Of a stretch of 64,000 bases of DNA, positions 43,993 to 52,633 are shown one piece after another. Every line of letters begins with the position of its first letter. Position 1 is the first letter of the stretch. The stretch is from HR10 sp964615335 (GTDB lineage Bacteria; Acidobacteriota; Blastocatellia; HR10). The notes below the pieces were generated by a model. It was not told the DNA's origin, made no database searches, and saw only the letters and a program-made list of their open reading frames with translations. The stretch is taken from NCBI GenBank assembly GCA_964615335.1, contig CAZTMT010000007.1, forward strand, positions 62,001-126,000. Reading direction: 5' to 3'. A program made the position numbers and the translations under genes.

Positions 43993-45039
43993 TCACCTCC
44001 CCTCCGACGAGAGGAGGACGACTTCCCCCTGACCGACGATGACACGCCCGATCTCGTACGCGGGCTCCCCCAGTTGGCGGAAATGCTCCAGAACCACAGG
44101 AACGTCCGAGGGCGCGACGATCACCATCATCCCGATCCCCATGTTGAACGTGCGATACATCTCGCGGGGTTCGAGCCCGCCTAACCGCTGCAGCAGACGA
44201 AACACGGGAAGGATCGGCCAGCTCCCTTCCCGAATCTCCACAGCGCATCCCTCGGGAAGGACGCGCGGGATGTTCTCCAGAAATCCCCCCCCGGTGATGT
44301 GCACGAGCCCTTTGATGCGCCCGCTCTCCAGAAGGCCCCCAAGCAGGGGGAGATAGTTCCGATGCGGTTTGAGCAATTCCTCCCCGACGGAACATCCCAG
44401 TTCATCCACCTGCGTCTGCACGCTCCACTGAGCGACCTCGAAGAAGAGCTTGCGCGCCAGGCTGTAGCCATTCGTATGCAGGCCGAGCGAAGCCAGCCCG
44501 AGCACCACGTCGCCGGGTTCGATGCGCCGACCATCCAGCAAGCGCTCGCGCTCGACAAGTCCGACGATGAAGCCGACCAGATCGTACTCGCCCGGGGCAT
44601 AGACGCCAGGCATCTCGGCGGTCTCTCCCCCCACAAGCGCACATCCCGATTCCCGGCACCCCCGCACGAGCCCCTTGACGATCTCCGCCACGATCTCCGG
44701 AACCAGTTTCCCCATCGCGATGTAGTCCAGAAAGAAAAGCGGCCGCGCCCCATGAACGAGGATGTCGTTCACACAATGCGCGACCAGATCATATCCGACC
44801 GTATCATGCCGACCGACGAGCGTCGCGACCTTCAGCTTAGTCCCCACCCCATCCACGCTCGCGACGAGAACAGGATCGCGATAGGCCGAGAAGTCCGCGC
44901 GGAAGAGCGCACCAAATCCCCCGATGTCCATGAGGACGTCCGGAGTGAACGTCGTTCGCGCCAGCCGCCCGATGGCCTCCTTCGCCGCCCGCGCGGCCTC
45001 GCGATCCACACCGGCTTCCCGATACGTGATCCGTCGCAT
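43993..45039 (-). CDS. purM: Phosphoribosylformylglycinamidine cyclo-ligase (AIR synthetase)
   Basis: ATP-dependent ring closure of FGAM to AIR in purine synthesis. The 348-residue protein shows SVDGVGTKLKVA, the NDILVHGARPLFFLDYIA substrate region, CALVGGETAEMPGVY, and the C-terminal FNMGIGMM. All are typical of PurM. It heads a two-gene purM-purN unit; no PurR-like operator or purine riboswitch was recognised upstream. Confidence 0.96.
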   Translation of the reverse strand: MRRITYREAGVDREAARAAKEAIGRLARTTFTPDVLMDIGGFGALFRADFSAYRDPVLVASVDGVGTKLKVATLVGRHDTVGYDLVAHCVNDILVHGARPLFFLDYIAMGKLVPEIVAEIVKGLVRGCRESGCALVGGETAEMPGVYAPGEYDLVGFIVGLVERERLLDGRRIEPGDVVLGLASLGLHTNGYSLARKLFFEVAQWSVQTQVDELGCSVGEELLKPHRNYLPLLGGLLESGRIKGLVHITGGGFLENIPRVLPEGCAVEIREGSWPILPVFRLLQRLGGLEPREMYRTFNMGIGMMVIVAPSDVPVVLEHFRQLGEPAYEIGRVIVGQGEVVLLSSEGR

Positions 45040-45520
45040 GAGCGAGGAAACTTAACATATCCTCCGCACGCCCGCCAAGAAAAAGCCCGCGCCCTCTGCC
45101 GCACGGTGCTCTCCCGCAAAAGAGGAAAATCCTCCGGGGCGGGCGAAAACTTCCGGGAAAAATATTTCGGCCTCTTTCCCCCGAGCGCTTCCGCTTCTCT
45201 GTCATCCACGCGCGGGAAGCAACGTCATTCTCAAAACGGGCCGATGCCAGCTCCAGGCTATTCTCGGTCGCTCTCTTTGAGGATTCCCGGCGGAAAGAAC
45301 GCTCGGAGCGCCATGCTCACGTCCCCGCACCCGGTCGCCGTGTAAAAAAAGGTTCAGCCGTCTTGCTCAGCTTCATGGGTGCGGGATAACCAACTTCTCC
45401 GCGTCGCTTAACACTTCCGCAAGCTGTCTTCACCCCCCATCGCCGAAAAGGGGCTTGACAGACAGACAGTATAATAGGGCCGTCAAAGCTGGACCGAGTT
45501 CAGCATGGAGGAGAGACATT
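45040..45520. other. 481-base intergenic region
   Basis: No gene seen. It contains a diverged unit of the composite repeat (45211-45305), an A-run at 45345-45351, and a TATAAT at 45470-45475 that could drive the Cys-rich gene. The TTGACA at 45455 is only 9 bases from that -10, so it is not its -35. Confidence 0.55.
45211..45305 (+). repeat. Diverged single unit of the composite repeat
   Basis: The stretch CCAGGCTATTCTCGGTCGCT and the preceding GTCATTCTCAAA-N2-GGGC junction match the plus-orientation units of copy 2 (compare 54574-54610). The stems are degraded, so this is probably a decayed remnant. Confidence 0.5.
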
Positions 45521-46264
45521 TTGATCCTTCACTTCGCGAAAATCCCCTCTGATCTCACTGTGCGGGCGGCCGATTTCTCCTTCCCTCTCGGTTACACCCA
45601 TCCCATAGAGGCGGGCCAGAGAATGGACTCTATACGGATAAGGGCTCCCCTGTGCTCGGCCCCAGGGGTGAGAAGCTTCACCCCAGAAAGGCTCCTTCAG
45701 CAGGAGATGGAGCTTCAGGGGGAAGAGATCTGTGATCCTTCTTTGGACGCATCTCTTGGCCTTGGCTTCTTCCAATGCGATCTCTCCACGATCTTTATCT
45801 CATTCTGCGAGAGCGGAAACAACGAAGGTTGCGAATGGCTTCTTCAAATCTGTAGGGATAGATGTCGCTCCACAGCAGAGAATTCCGTCTTCGCCCTTCG
45901 CGCCGATGTGACGCAGGATATACTAGCGGGATGTGTTGGATGCTGTGCCGTCGCAAATCCAGTTTTCATAGCCGCCTGCTGCGGCGCTGTTGTGTACCTG
46001 TCCCATCAGTATTTTGAAGCCCAGTGTGGTATAATCCGCTCCGAATACGACAATTGCCTTTCTGGCTGCGATCAAGAATACTGCGAATGCTCAAGCCGAA
46101 TCGGGTTTGTAGATGTGCAGAGCAGAACGTCTGCGACTGCTGCAGGGTCTACCTGTCTGCAACTTCTCGTTAAGGAGGAAAGCCATGTCTCGAAGGATAC
46201 GGAAACCTCTCTTGACGGGATTTGTGATGGGTCTTTTCTGGGCCACTGCGTGGGGCCAGAGTGA
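45521..46264 (+). CDS. Cys-rich hypothetical protein, possibly frameshifted at its 3' end
   Basis: Family not recognised. The TTG at 45521 has GGAGGAGAG upstream and gives 247 residues; no signal peptide is evident from this start. The second half is dense in cysteine, including CVGCC, AACC, CDQEYCEC, with a hydrophobic segment around CVGCCAVANPVF. The frame runs 80 bases into the next gene. In the alternative frame from about 46098, cysteines continue (VCRCAEQNVCDCC) and stop at 46173, just before the next gene's ATG. One missing G at GGG 46099-46101 would join them. It pairs with the LolA-like gene downstream. Confidence 0.55.
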   Translation: MILHFAKIPSDLTVRAADFSFPLGYTHPIEAGQRMDSIRIRAPLCSAPGVRSFTPERLLQQEMELQGEEICDPSLDASLGLGFFQCDLSTIFISFCESGNNEGCEWLLQICRDRCRSTAENSVFALRADVTQDILAGCVGCCAVANPVFIAACCGAVVYLSHQYFEAQCGIIRSEYDNCLSGCDQEYCECSSRIGFVDVQSRTSATAAGSTCLQLLVKEESHVSKDTETSLDGICDGSFLGHCVGPE

Positions 46265-46928
46265 TCCGGCAAAGCTCATTCAGCAGATCGAGGCACAAAG
46301 GAAACAGATCGCCCAGATGAAACTGGAAGGGCTCGTCATCACTGAGGTTCACTTCGAGGGCATGACCAAGCGGTGGGAGCGAGCCTTTTCGCTGGCTTTC
46401 AAGCGGCCAAACTTCTTTCGGCTGGAGGTCAAGGACGACTTCTCGCCAAAGCTTCTGGTCTCGGATGGAGAGTGGGTATGGCAGTTCCTCGAGCGCAACG
46501 GTACCTATATGAAAAGGCCGGCAGCCACCTACCCTCGCTGGTTCGACACCTGGGTTGGGATATTCATCCCTGAGCAGTTCGCGGAGTCCACAACATTACA
46601 TCCTCCGGAGCCAGGTCTTTTGGGCGAGGTCACGCAAACGGGTCAAGAGGAATTAGAGCTGCAGCCGGGTCAACACGTCCTCTGCTACGTTTTCGAAGCC
46701 CAGATGAAGCGGAAGCACCCCATGTACGAGCAAGCTCGCCTGAAGATATGGATTGGGATTGATGACGCACTCCCGCGGAAGATCGAGGGCACGTTCATCC
46801 CTCAGCCCACACGGCGCGAGTCTCTGGCCAGGGCTACAATTCTTGTGAGAAGCATCGAGCTGGAACCTAGGCTCTCCGAATCCCTGTTCGTCTTCGTTCC
46901 CCCAGCGAACGCGAAGCCCATCCGGTGA
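46185..46928 (+). CDS. Periplasmic LolA/outer-membrane lipoprotein-sorting-like protein
   Basis: 247-residue protein with a signal peptide (hydrophobic core LLTGFVMGLFWATAWG) and a beta-rich body. The motifs KLIQQIEAQRKQIAQMK and LVSDGEWVWQFLERNGTYMKR resemble the half-barrel LolA/LolB-like fold: an N-terminal amphipathic helix followed by strands with a conserved DGxxxW/Y. GGAGGA lies 6 bases before ATG 46185. It may carry a lipid or act as a sensor; a role in exporting the upstream Cys-rich protein is only a guess from adjacency. Confidence 0.65.
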   Translation: MSRRIRKPLLTGFVMGLFWATAWGQSDPAKLIQQIEAQRKQIAQMKLEGLVITEVHFEGMTKRWERAFSLAFKRPNFFRLEVKDDFSPKLLVSDGEWVWQFLERNGTYMKRPAATYPRWFDTWVGIFIPEQFAESTTLHPPEPGLLGEVTQTGQEELELQPGQHVLCYVFEAQMKRKHPMYEQARLKIWIGIDDALPRKIEGTFIPQPTRRESLARATILVRSIELEPRLSESLFVFVPPANAKPIR

Positions 46929-47063
46929 GGTGAGACGGGAAGCTTCAGCGAACGATCTCGGCCATCCGCTCAGGGACACCTGTGCACGGGGAGACTTCTC
47001 GGGTCCCGTGATGGACGTCTTCGGCGCTCTGAACCCTCGAAAGAGGGGGAGAGTGCTGGCGAT

Positions 47064-47092
47064 TGCGCCCGCCACGCCCGGGTGGTATACTC
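47064..47092 (+). promoter_or_regulatory. Promoter upstream of the FKBP gene
   Basis: TTGCGC (47064-47069), 17-base spacer, TATACT (47087-47092) with a TGG extended -10. The start would be near 47099, leaving a ~120-base leader before the ATG. Confidence 0.6.
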
Positions 47093-47100
47093 TCAGGCGA

Positions 47101-47176
47101 TCATAACCGGTTGTGGGTTTTGAGTGACAGACGCAGTGGCTCATGACCCCCGACGGGTTATGAGCCGATTTTCTTT
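47101..47176 (+). terminator. Attenuator-like leader: terminator with a competing 5' segment
   Basis: A 12-bp stem (47138-47149 with 47155-47166, loop 5 bases) followed by GATTTTCTTT is the best intrinsic terminator in the window. It ends 44 bases before the FKBP ATG and after its promoter. TCATAACC at 47101-47108 is complementary to GGTTATGA (47156-47163) in the 3' arm, so an antiterminator fold is possible. No known riboswitch class was recognised. Confidence 0.6.
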
Positions 47177-47220
47177 GTGCCGACGCGCCATGTGGAGCGT
47201 CGCGGAAAAAGGAGAGCGAG

Positions 47221-47652
47221 ATGGGTCAAAGAGCTGAGAGAGGAAACATCGTTCGCGTCCACTATACGGGACGGCTGCGAGATGGGTTCGTCTTCGACTC
47301 CTCGGAGGGAGGGGAACCGCTGGAATTCGTCATCGGAGCGGGCATGGTGATCCCGGGCTTCGAGCGGGCCGTCATCGGCATGCAGGTCGGGGAGAAGAAG
47401 ACCGTGGAAATCCCTCCCGAAGAGGCCTATGGGGCTTATGTCGAAGAGTTCGTCAAGGAAGTGCCCCGCTCGGAGCTGCGCGTGGATTTCGAACTGGTCG
47501 AGGGGATGACGCTGGAGCTGCATACGGAGTCCGGGCGAGTGATCCCCATCACGGTAGCCAAGCTCACCGAAGATACGGTGACGCTTGATGCGAACCATCC
47601 CCTGGCCGGGCAGACGCTCATCTTCGATATCGAGCTGGTCTCCATCGCCTGA
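47221..47652 (+). CDS. FKBP-type peptidyl-prolyl isomerase (SlyD-like)
   Basis: Proline isomerase and probable folding helper in the cytoplasm (no signal peptide). The 143-residue protein starts with VRVHYTGRLRDGFVFDSSEGG, has FVIGAGMVIPGFERAVIGMQVGEKKTVEIPPEEAYG, then a SlyD-type insert-in-flap region, and ends DANHPLAGQTLIFDIELVSI. That last motif is characteristic of SlyD-type FKBPs. The His/Cys-rich metal-binding tail of E. coli SlyD is absent. GGAG precedes the ATG, and the leader carries a terminator. Confidence 0.93.
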   Translation: MGQRAERGNIVRVHYTGRLRDGFVFDSSEGGEPLEFVIGAGMVIPGFERAVIGMQVGEKKTVEIPPEEAYGAYVEEFVKEVPRSELRVDFELVEGMTLELHTESGRVIPITVAKLTEDTVTLDANHPLAGQTLIFDIELVSIA

Positions 47653-47721
47653 TCGAAGCGACACCGGATGAGAATGACGCGCCCTCCTGACGGCAAGAGT
47701 TCCCGGTCAGGGGAAGGCGCT

Positions 47722-48759
47722 TCAGCGGTCCTTGGGCGTCTCCCGCGGGTCTTGCGGAAGGGATACCCTCTGGCGGAAATGCTCGTATCCGCGCGGTCGA
47801 AGGGGCTCGCGCCGCCCCGCGCGCTCCAGGTAGATCTGCCCGACGTCTTCGATCGTGCGCCCGATGCAGGTCACCGGAAGATCGGGGAAGCGCGCTTTCA
47901 TCTCCTCGAGCCGATGCGCGTGCTCTTCTCTCACCGTGAAGAGAAGCTCGTAGTCTTCCCCTCCATGCAGGGCCATGTCTAGGGGATCAGCGCCGAACTC
48001 GCGCGCTTCGGCGACAAGGGGAAGCGCATCGGCGACAAGACACGCTCCCACGCGGCTCTCCCGGCAGAGATGGTGCAGGTCTCCGGAGAGGCCATCGCTC
48101 AGGTCAATCATCGCGCGCGCTAACCCTTCTTCGGCCAGATATTGTCCGATCGCGAGGCGGGGTTCCGGAGCGAGATGGGCCAAGAGGGGGCGTCGCACGC
48201 GTTCGGGCAGATCATCGCTCAGCCGATAGCCTCGCCGGAGCAACTCCAGTCCGAGAGCCGAGAGGCCCAGCCGACCGGTGACATAGATGCGCTCTCCCGG
48301 TCCGGCCCCGTCGCGGCGCACGACGCGCTGCGCCGCGCATTCCCCAATGAGTGTGACGTGGGCGCTCAGTCCCGCGGGCGACGCGGCGAGATTCCCCCCG
48401 ATGAGCACAACGCCATACCGATGGGCCGCCGCCATCATCCCCTCCAGAAAGGCTTCCAGATAAGCTTCATCGAGATCCGCAGGAACGGAGAGCGAGAGGA
48501 GGAAGAAACGGGGGCGTCCCCCCATGGCGGCAATATCGCTGATGTTCACCGCGAGCGCCTTCTGCCCCAGCAACGGCGCTGGCGCATACTCGCGGCGAAA
48601 ATGAACGCCTTCCACAAGGGCGTCCGTTGTCACCAGCCACCAGGATTCCGACGACAGCTCGAGGATCGCCGCGTCGTCTCCGATCCCCCGGATGACACCG
48701 GGGGCCGAGCGGGGCGCCATCTCCCGAATCTTCCGAATCCACTCGAATTCACCTCTCAT
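47722..48759 (-). CDS. thiL: Thiamine-monophosphate kinase
   Basis: Phosphorylates thiamine monophosphate to thiamine diphosphate, the last step of cofactor synthesis. The 345-residue protein has GIGDDAAIL near residue 26, VTTDALVEGVHFRREY, ALAVNISDIAAMGGRP, IGGNLAASP, and DLSDGLSGDLHHLC, all typical of ThiL. No other thi gene is nearby. It overlaps the upstream regulator by 11 bases, so it is probably expressed from the sensor-regulator operon. Confidence 0.94.
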   Translation of the reverse strand: MRGEFEWIRKIREMAPRSAPGVIRGIGDDAAILELSSESWWLVTTDALVEGVHFRREYAPAPLLGQKALAVNISDIAAMGGRPRFFLLSLSVPADLDEAYLEAFLEGMMAAAHRYGVVLIGGNLAASPAGLSAHVTLIGECAAQRVVRRDGAGPGERIYVTGRLGLSALGLELLRRGYRLSDDLPERVRRPLLAHLAPEPRLAIGQYLAEEGLARAMIDLSDGLSGDLHHLCRESRVGACLVADALPLVAEAREFGADPLDMALHGGEDYELLFTVREEHAHRLEEMKARFPDLPVTCIGRTIEDVGQIYLERAGRREPLRPRGYEHFRQRVSLPQDPRETPKDR

Positions 48760-50155
48760 GGGATGCTCTCGCCGTCTGGTCCCGGCGCAGGGAGGATTCC
48801 AGGGGAATGTTGTACTTGGCGAGCTTGCGATAGAGCGTGCGCCGATCGATGCCCAGAATCTCCGCCGCTCGCGTGTGATTCCCCCCCGTCTCTTCGAGGA
48901 CGCGGAGAATATGTCGCCTCTCCACCTCTTCGAGCGTGCGGGGTTCGCGCTCGGGAGATTCCCGTCGCTCCATCGGGGTGATCCCGCTGATGTGCGGGGG
49001 GAGATCGCGGATCGTGAGAACCGGCTCGCTGCTCATCGTGAGCGCATACTGGACGGCGTTTTGCAACTCGCGCACGTTGCCCGGCCAGGAGTAGCTCATG
49101 AGCAACCGCATGGCCTCATTGGAGAAGCGCCGCACGGGCTGGTTGTTCTCGCGCGCGTACTGCCTCAGGAAATGCTCGACCAAAAGAGGGATGTCCTCCC
49201 GCCGCTCCCGCAGTTCGGGCAGATAGAGCGCGACGACGTTGAGCCGATAGTAGAGGTCCTCGCGGAACTCCCCACGCCGCACGGCCGCCTCCAGATCCTG
49301 ATTCGTCGCAGCGATGATGCGCACATCGACAGGGATATTCTCTCGTCCTCCCACGCGGCGAATGACCTTCTCTTGCAGCGCGCGCAAGAGCTTGACTTGC
49401 AGATCCGGTTTCAGCGCATCCACCTCATCGAGAAAGAGCGTCCCTCCGTGAGCCGTTTCGAAGAGGCCGGGGCGCGATTCCGTCGCTCCGGTGAAGGCTC
49501 CGCGCACATGTCCGAACAGCTCGCTCTCCAGAAGCTCCGTCGGGAGGGCGCCACAATTGATGTCCACGAAGGGGCCTTTCGCCCGGGGGCTATTGTAGTG
49601 AATCGCGCGGGCGACCAGCTCCTTCCCTGTCCCTGTGCGCCCGACCAGCAGGACGGTCGCCGACGAGCGCGCGACACGTTCCAAGGTGCGGAACAGCTCC
49701 TGCATGGGCTTGCTCCGACCGATGATGTTCCCGAAGCAGTAGCGCTCGGCGAGCTGCTGTTCCAGATCGGCCACGCGCGTCTCCAGGCGCCGACGTTCCA
49801 GAGCGCGCTCAATGCGCATGCGCACATCATGGAGCTGCAGGGGCTTGCTCAGGTAATCTTCCGCTCCCTGACGCACAGCCTCCACCGCCGAATCAATCGA
49901 ACTGAAGGCCGTCATCATGAGGATGATCGTGTGCGGAAAGAGCCGTTTGATCTCCTGAAGCACCTCGATCCCCGACCGGTCCGGCAGTTGGATATCGCAG
50001 AGCACGACATCGAAGACGCGCTCGGACATCTTCCCGAGGGCTGTCTCTGCGTCCGATGCCGTCTCCACCTCGAATCCCTCGCGCGTCAAAAAGCGTGCGA
50101 GCACCTCCAGCAGTGAAACGTCATCCTCGACGATGAGAACGCTCACTCGTCCCAT
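48749..50155 (-). CDS. Sigma54-dependent response regulator (NtrC family)
   Basis: 468 residues in three parts. The receiver (1-120) has LIVEDD, the phospho-acceptor Asp in VVLCDIQLPDRSG and a conserved Lys in LSKP. The AAA+ domain (about 140-375) has GRTGTGKE (Walker A), GAFTGA for sigma54 contact, and GGTLFLDEVDAL (Walker B). The C-terminal Fis-type helix-turn-helix is GGNHTRAAEILGIDRRTLYRKL. It pairs with the histidine kinase 83 bases upstream. Targets are not visible, and I found no clear -24/-12 promoter in the window. Confidence 0.95.
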   Translation of the reverse strand: MGRVSVLIVEDDVSLLEVLARFLTREGFEVETASDAETALGKMSERVFDVVLCDIQLPDRSGIEVLQEIKRLFPHTIILMMTAFSSIDSAVEAVRQGAEDYLSKPLQLHDVRMRIERALERRRLETRVADLEQQLAERYCFGNIIGRSKPMQELFRTLERVARSSATVLLVGRTGTGKELVARAIHYNSPRAKGPFVDINCGALPTELLESELFGHVRGAFTGATESRPGLFETAHGGTLFLDEVDALKPDLQVKLLRALQEKVIRRVGGRENIPVDVRIIAATNQDLEAAVRRGEFREDLYYRLNVVALYLPELRERREDIPLLVEHFLRQYARENNQPVRRFSNEAMRLLMSYSWPGNVRELQNAVQYALTMSSEPVLTIRDLPPHISGITPMERRESPEREPRTLEEVERRHILRVLEETGGNHTRAAEILGIDRRTLYRKLAKYNIPLESSLRRDQTARASHER

Positions 50156-50237
50156 AAGCTCTCTGGAAAGTGTGTTTCATCCGCATCGTCGAATGCAAGC
50201 AGTCAGGGACGTGCGCGATTCCGAAGAGGGCCGAGCG

Positions 50238-51803
50238 TCATGGCGCGTCCCTTTCGGAGGGAGCCTCCTGGCCCGGATCCGCAGCAGACCGACAGGCCCA
50301 TTCCGGGCGCAAGGGGAAGCGTAGACGGAATCGCGTCCCCTGGCCCGGAGCGCTTTCCACATGGATCGTCCCCTCGTGCGCCTCAACGATCTGCCGCGTG
50401 ATGGCTAATCCGAGACCTGTGCCTCCCCGATCGGCCCGAGTGGTGAAGAAGAAATCGAAGATGCGCGGCAGATATTCCGGAGGGATCCCGACGCCCGTAT
50501 CCTCGACCACCAGCTCAATCTGCTTCGAAGAGCCGCCGGAAATCCCTGTGCGGACAAGGAGGCGTCCCCCCTCGGGCATCGCGTGCAGAGCATTGGTGAA
50601 GAGGTTCAGCAGAACCTGTTGCATTTGATTCCGATCGCCCCAGAACGGAGGAAGATCGGGCTCCAGCTCCGTCCGGACTTCGACGCGCGCTTTGCGGAAG
50701 TTGTGGCGCAGCAGCGCGAGCGTCTCCTCAACGAGGGCATTCACGTCGAAGGCGCGAAACGCCGGTGGGGCCTGGCGGACGACATCCAGAAGCTGGCGCA
50801 ACATCTCCGTGATGCGTCGCGCCTGCGCGAGAATACTTCGCAAATCCGAGGCCATGGAGCTCTCCGGAGGGAGATCCAGAAGCAGAGACTCGGCGATATT
50901 GGCGATGACCGACAAAGGCGTAGCGGCTTCATGGGCGATGCCCGAAACGATCTGCCCGGCCAGCACCATGCGTTCGGCCTGAAGCGCCTGACGTTCGAGC
51001 TGCCGCTGCAGCGTGACGTCTCGGAAGAGGTGAACCCATCCCAGAACCTCTCCGCGAACCGATCTCACGGGAGTGACGATGAGCTGGAGCGTGCGTCCGG
51101 TCGTCGCATCGCGCCCCTCCTGTTGAACGAGCCCTTCCTCCAGCGCCGCCCGCTCATGCGGGCATGTCCCGGTGTGCCCGAAGCGCTCCCAGAGGAGCCG
51201 ACAGGAACGCCCGCGCCAGTACTCCAGAGAGAAACCAAACAGGCGCACGAGGGCTTCGTTAGCCTGCTCGATGATCCCTTCGGGCGTGGTGAGCGCCAGG
51301 CCATCGGCGATCGCGTGAAACATCGCCTCCCACCGAGCGCGCGCTGCGCGCACCTCTTCCAAAAGAAGCTCCTGCCCCGAGAGCGCGCGTTCGAGCAGAT
51401 CCGTGCGCTCGGCGATCCTCTCCTCCAGAAGCCTTTCCAGGCGGGCAGCGACCGCACTCCAGACGCGCACGCGGCAGGCCCATTCGGCGTCTTCTTCCGG
51501 AGGGAGGACATCATCCGCTTCCGCATAAAGGTGCGCCCTCTCGCGGTCGGAGAAACCCTGCAGCAGGATCGGGAGAAAAGCCGTCTTCTCCTGAGCCCGT
51601 ATCCGCTCGATCCAGGATCGGACCAGCGTCGCAGGGGCGCTCGCGGCGATCAGGACAAGGCGCGCGCCGGTCAGAAGCGCTTCGAAATCTCCCGTCGTGT
51701 CGGCGGCGCTCCACCACGTCGCCGAGAGACCCAGTTGCTCAATGCGCGTGCAGAGCCGCTGCCCTTCAGCCGCATCTGCGGCGATGACCAAAACGTCGCT
51801 CAT
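50238..51803 (-). CDS. Sensor histidine kinase with pseudo-receiver and PAS domain
   Basis: 521-residue soluble kinase with no membrane helix. Residues 1-115 look like a receiver in which the phospho-acceptor strand reads LVLIAASAP, with no Asp, so a pseudo-receiver. A coiled coil (about 120-165) and a PAS domain follow (about 165-280, ALTTPEGIIEQANEALVRLFG). The H-box is SGIAHEAATPLSVI, and the ATPase domain contains NLFTNALHAMP (N-box), VEDTGVGIPP and GGTGLGLAI. The kinase overlaps the enoyl-CoA hydratase gene by 4 bases and is followed by its likely NtrC-type partner. Confidence 0.92.
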   Translation of the reverse strand: MSDVLVIAADAAEGQRLCTRIEQLGLSATWWSAADTTGDFEALLTGARLVLIAASAPATLVRSWIERIRAQEKTAFLPILLQGFSDRERAHLYAEADDVLPPEEDAEWACRVRVWSAVAARLERLLEERIAERTDLLERALSGQELLLEEVRAARARWEAMFHAIADGLALTTPEGIIEQANEALVRLFGFSLEYWRGRSCRLLWERFGHTGTCPHERAALEEGLVQQEGRDATTGRTLQLIVTPVRSVRGEVLGWVHLFRDVTLQRQLERQALQAERMVLAGQIVSGIAHEAATPLSVIANIAESLLLDLPPESSMASDLRSILAQARRITEMLRQLLDVVRQAPPAFRAFDVNALVEETLALLRHNFRKARVEVRTELEPDLPPFWGDRNQMQQVLLNLFTNALHAMPEGGRLLVRTGISGGSSKQIELVVEDTGVGIPPEYLPRIFDFFFTTRADRGGTGLGLAITRQIVEAHEGTIHVESAPGQGTRFRLRFPLRPEWACRSAADPGQEAPSERDAP

Positions 51804-52633
51804 TCCCTTCGAGGTCCTGCCGGGTCAGAAGCCTGATCCGGACTTCGCGCCTGACTCTCTCGCTTCTGTAAAAATTCGGACACGCCACGCGCGAAATCCT
51901 CGGTCAACCGCGCCAGGACGTTCACGTTCGCCGCTGCGCGAAGCGCCGTCTCGAAGCTCAAGCCATCGAGGTGATAGAGGACGTACTTGGTCAGGCGCAG
52001 GGCCTCAGCTCCGCGCTCAGCCAGCTCCGCGAGGAACTCCTCGGATTTCTGCTCGAAGACCTCATCCGGGAAGACAGAGGTGATCAGGCCGAGGCGCTCG
52101 GCTTCCGCCGCAGTGATCCGTCGCCCGCTCAGCATCAACTCCGCCGCTTTCTTCTCCCCCACCGAACGGCGCAAAAGGACGCTGACCAGAGCCGGGATGA
52201 ACCCGATCCGAATCTCCGGATACCCGAACTCGGCGCTCTCGGACGCCAGCACGATATCGCAGGCCGTCGCCAAACCACAGCCTCCCCCCAAGGCGCGCCC
52301 GCGGACCAGAGCGACGATGGGTTTGGTCATCCGGCGCATCTGAAGGAAGAGCTGGATCAGGCGTTCGGCGTCGCGCATCTTCTCGAACACGGCCGGGTCT
52401 GCCGTCGGGCGAAGAGTCGTCACGTCAAGGCCGGCGCAGAAGTCTTTTCCTTGAGCGCCCAGCGCGACGACCTTCGCCGCCGCTCGCTCCGCGTGCGCCA
52501 GAGCGCGCGACAGCTCCTCCAGCATCTGGGGATCGAGCGCATTGCGCTTCTCCGGACGATTGAGCGCGATGCGCACGATCGCGTCCTCCTCCCGATAGAG
52601 CACGTGCTCAAAACGGACTGTCACCTCCATCAC
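51800..52633 (-). CDS. Enoyl-CoA hydratase/isomerase family protein
   Basis: 277-residue crotonase-fold protein. The first oxyanion-hole strand reads ALGAQGKDFCAGLDVTTL, the second GRALGGGCGLATACDIVLAS. PEIRIGFIPALVSVLL carries the catalytic-loop Glu, and the C-terminal helix GLSFETALRAAANV closes the trimer. Sequence style is close to methylglutaconyl-CoA hydratase-like members, and the adjacent AtuA-like protein points to leucine or acyclic terpene breakdown. The carboxylase and dehydrogenase genes of such pathways are not in the window. Confidence 0.88.
   Translation of the reverse strand: MMEVTVRFEHVLYREEDAIVRIALNRPEKRNALDPQMLEELSRALAHAERAAAKVVALGAQGKDFCAGLDVTTLRPTADPAVFEKMRDAERLIQLFLQMRRMTKPIVALVRGRALGGGCGLATACDIVLASESAEFGYPEIRIGFIPALVSVLLRRSVGEKKAAELMLSGRRITAAEAERLGLITSVFPDEVFEQKSEEFLAELAERGAEALRLTKYVLYHLDGLSFETALRAAANVNVLARLTEDFARGVSEFLQKRESQARSPDQASDPAGPRRE

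Noticed and set aside
45455..45475. TTGACA and TATAAT as a -35/-10 pair
   Set aside because: They are only 9 bases apart; at most the TATAAT is used with a weak or absent -35.
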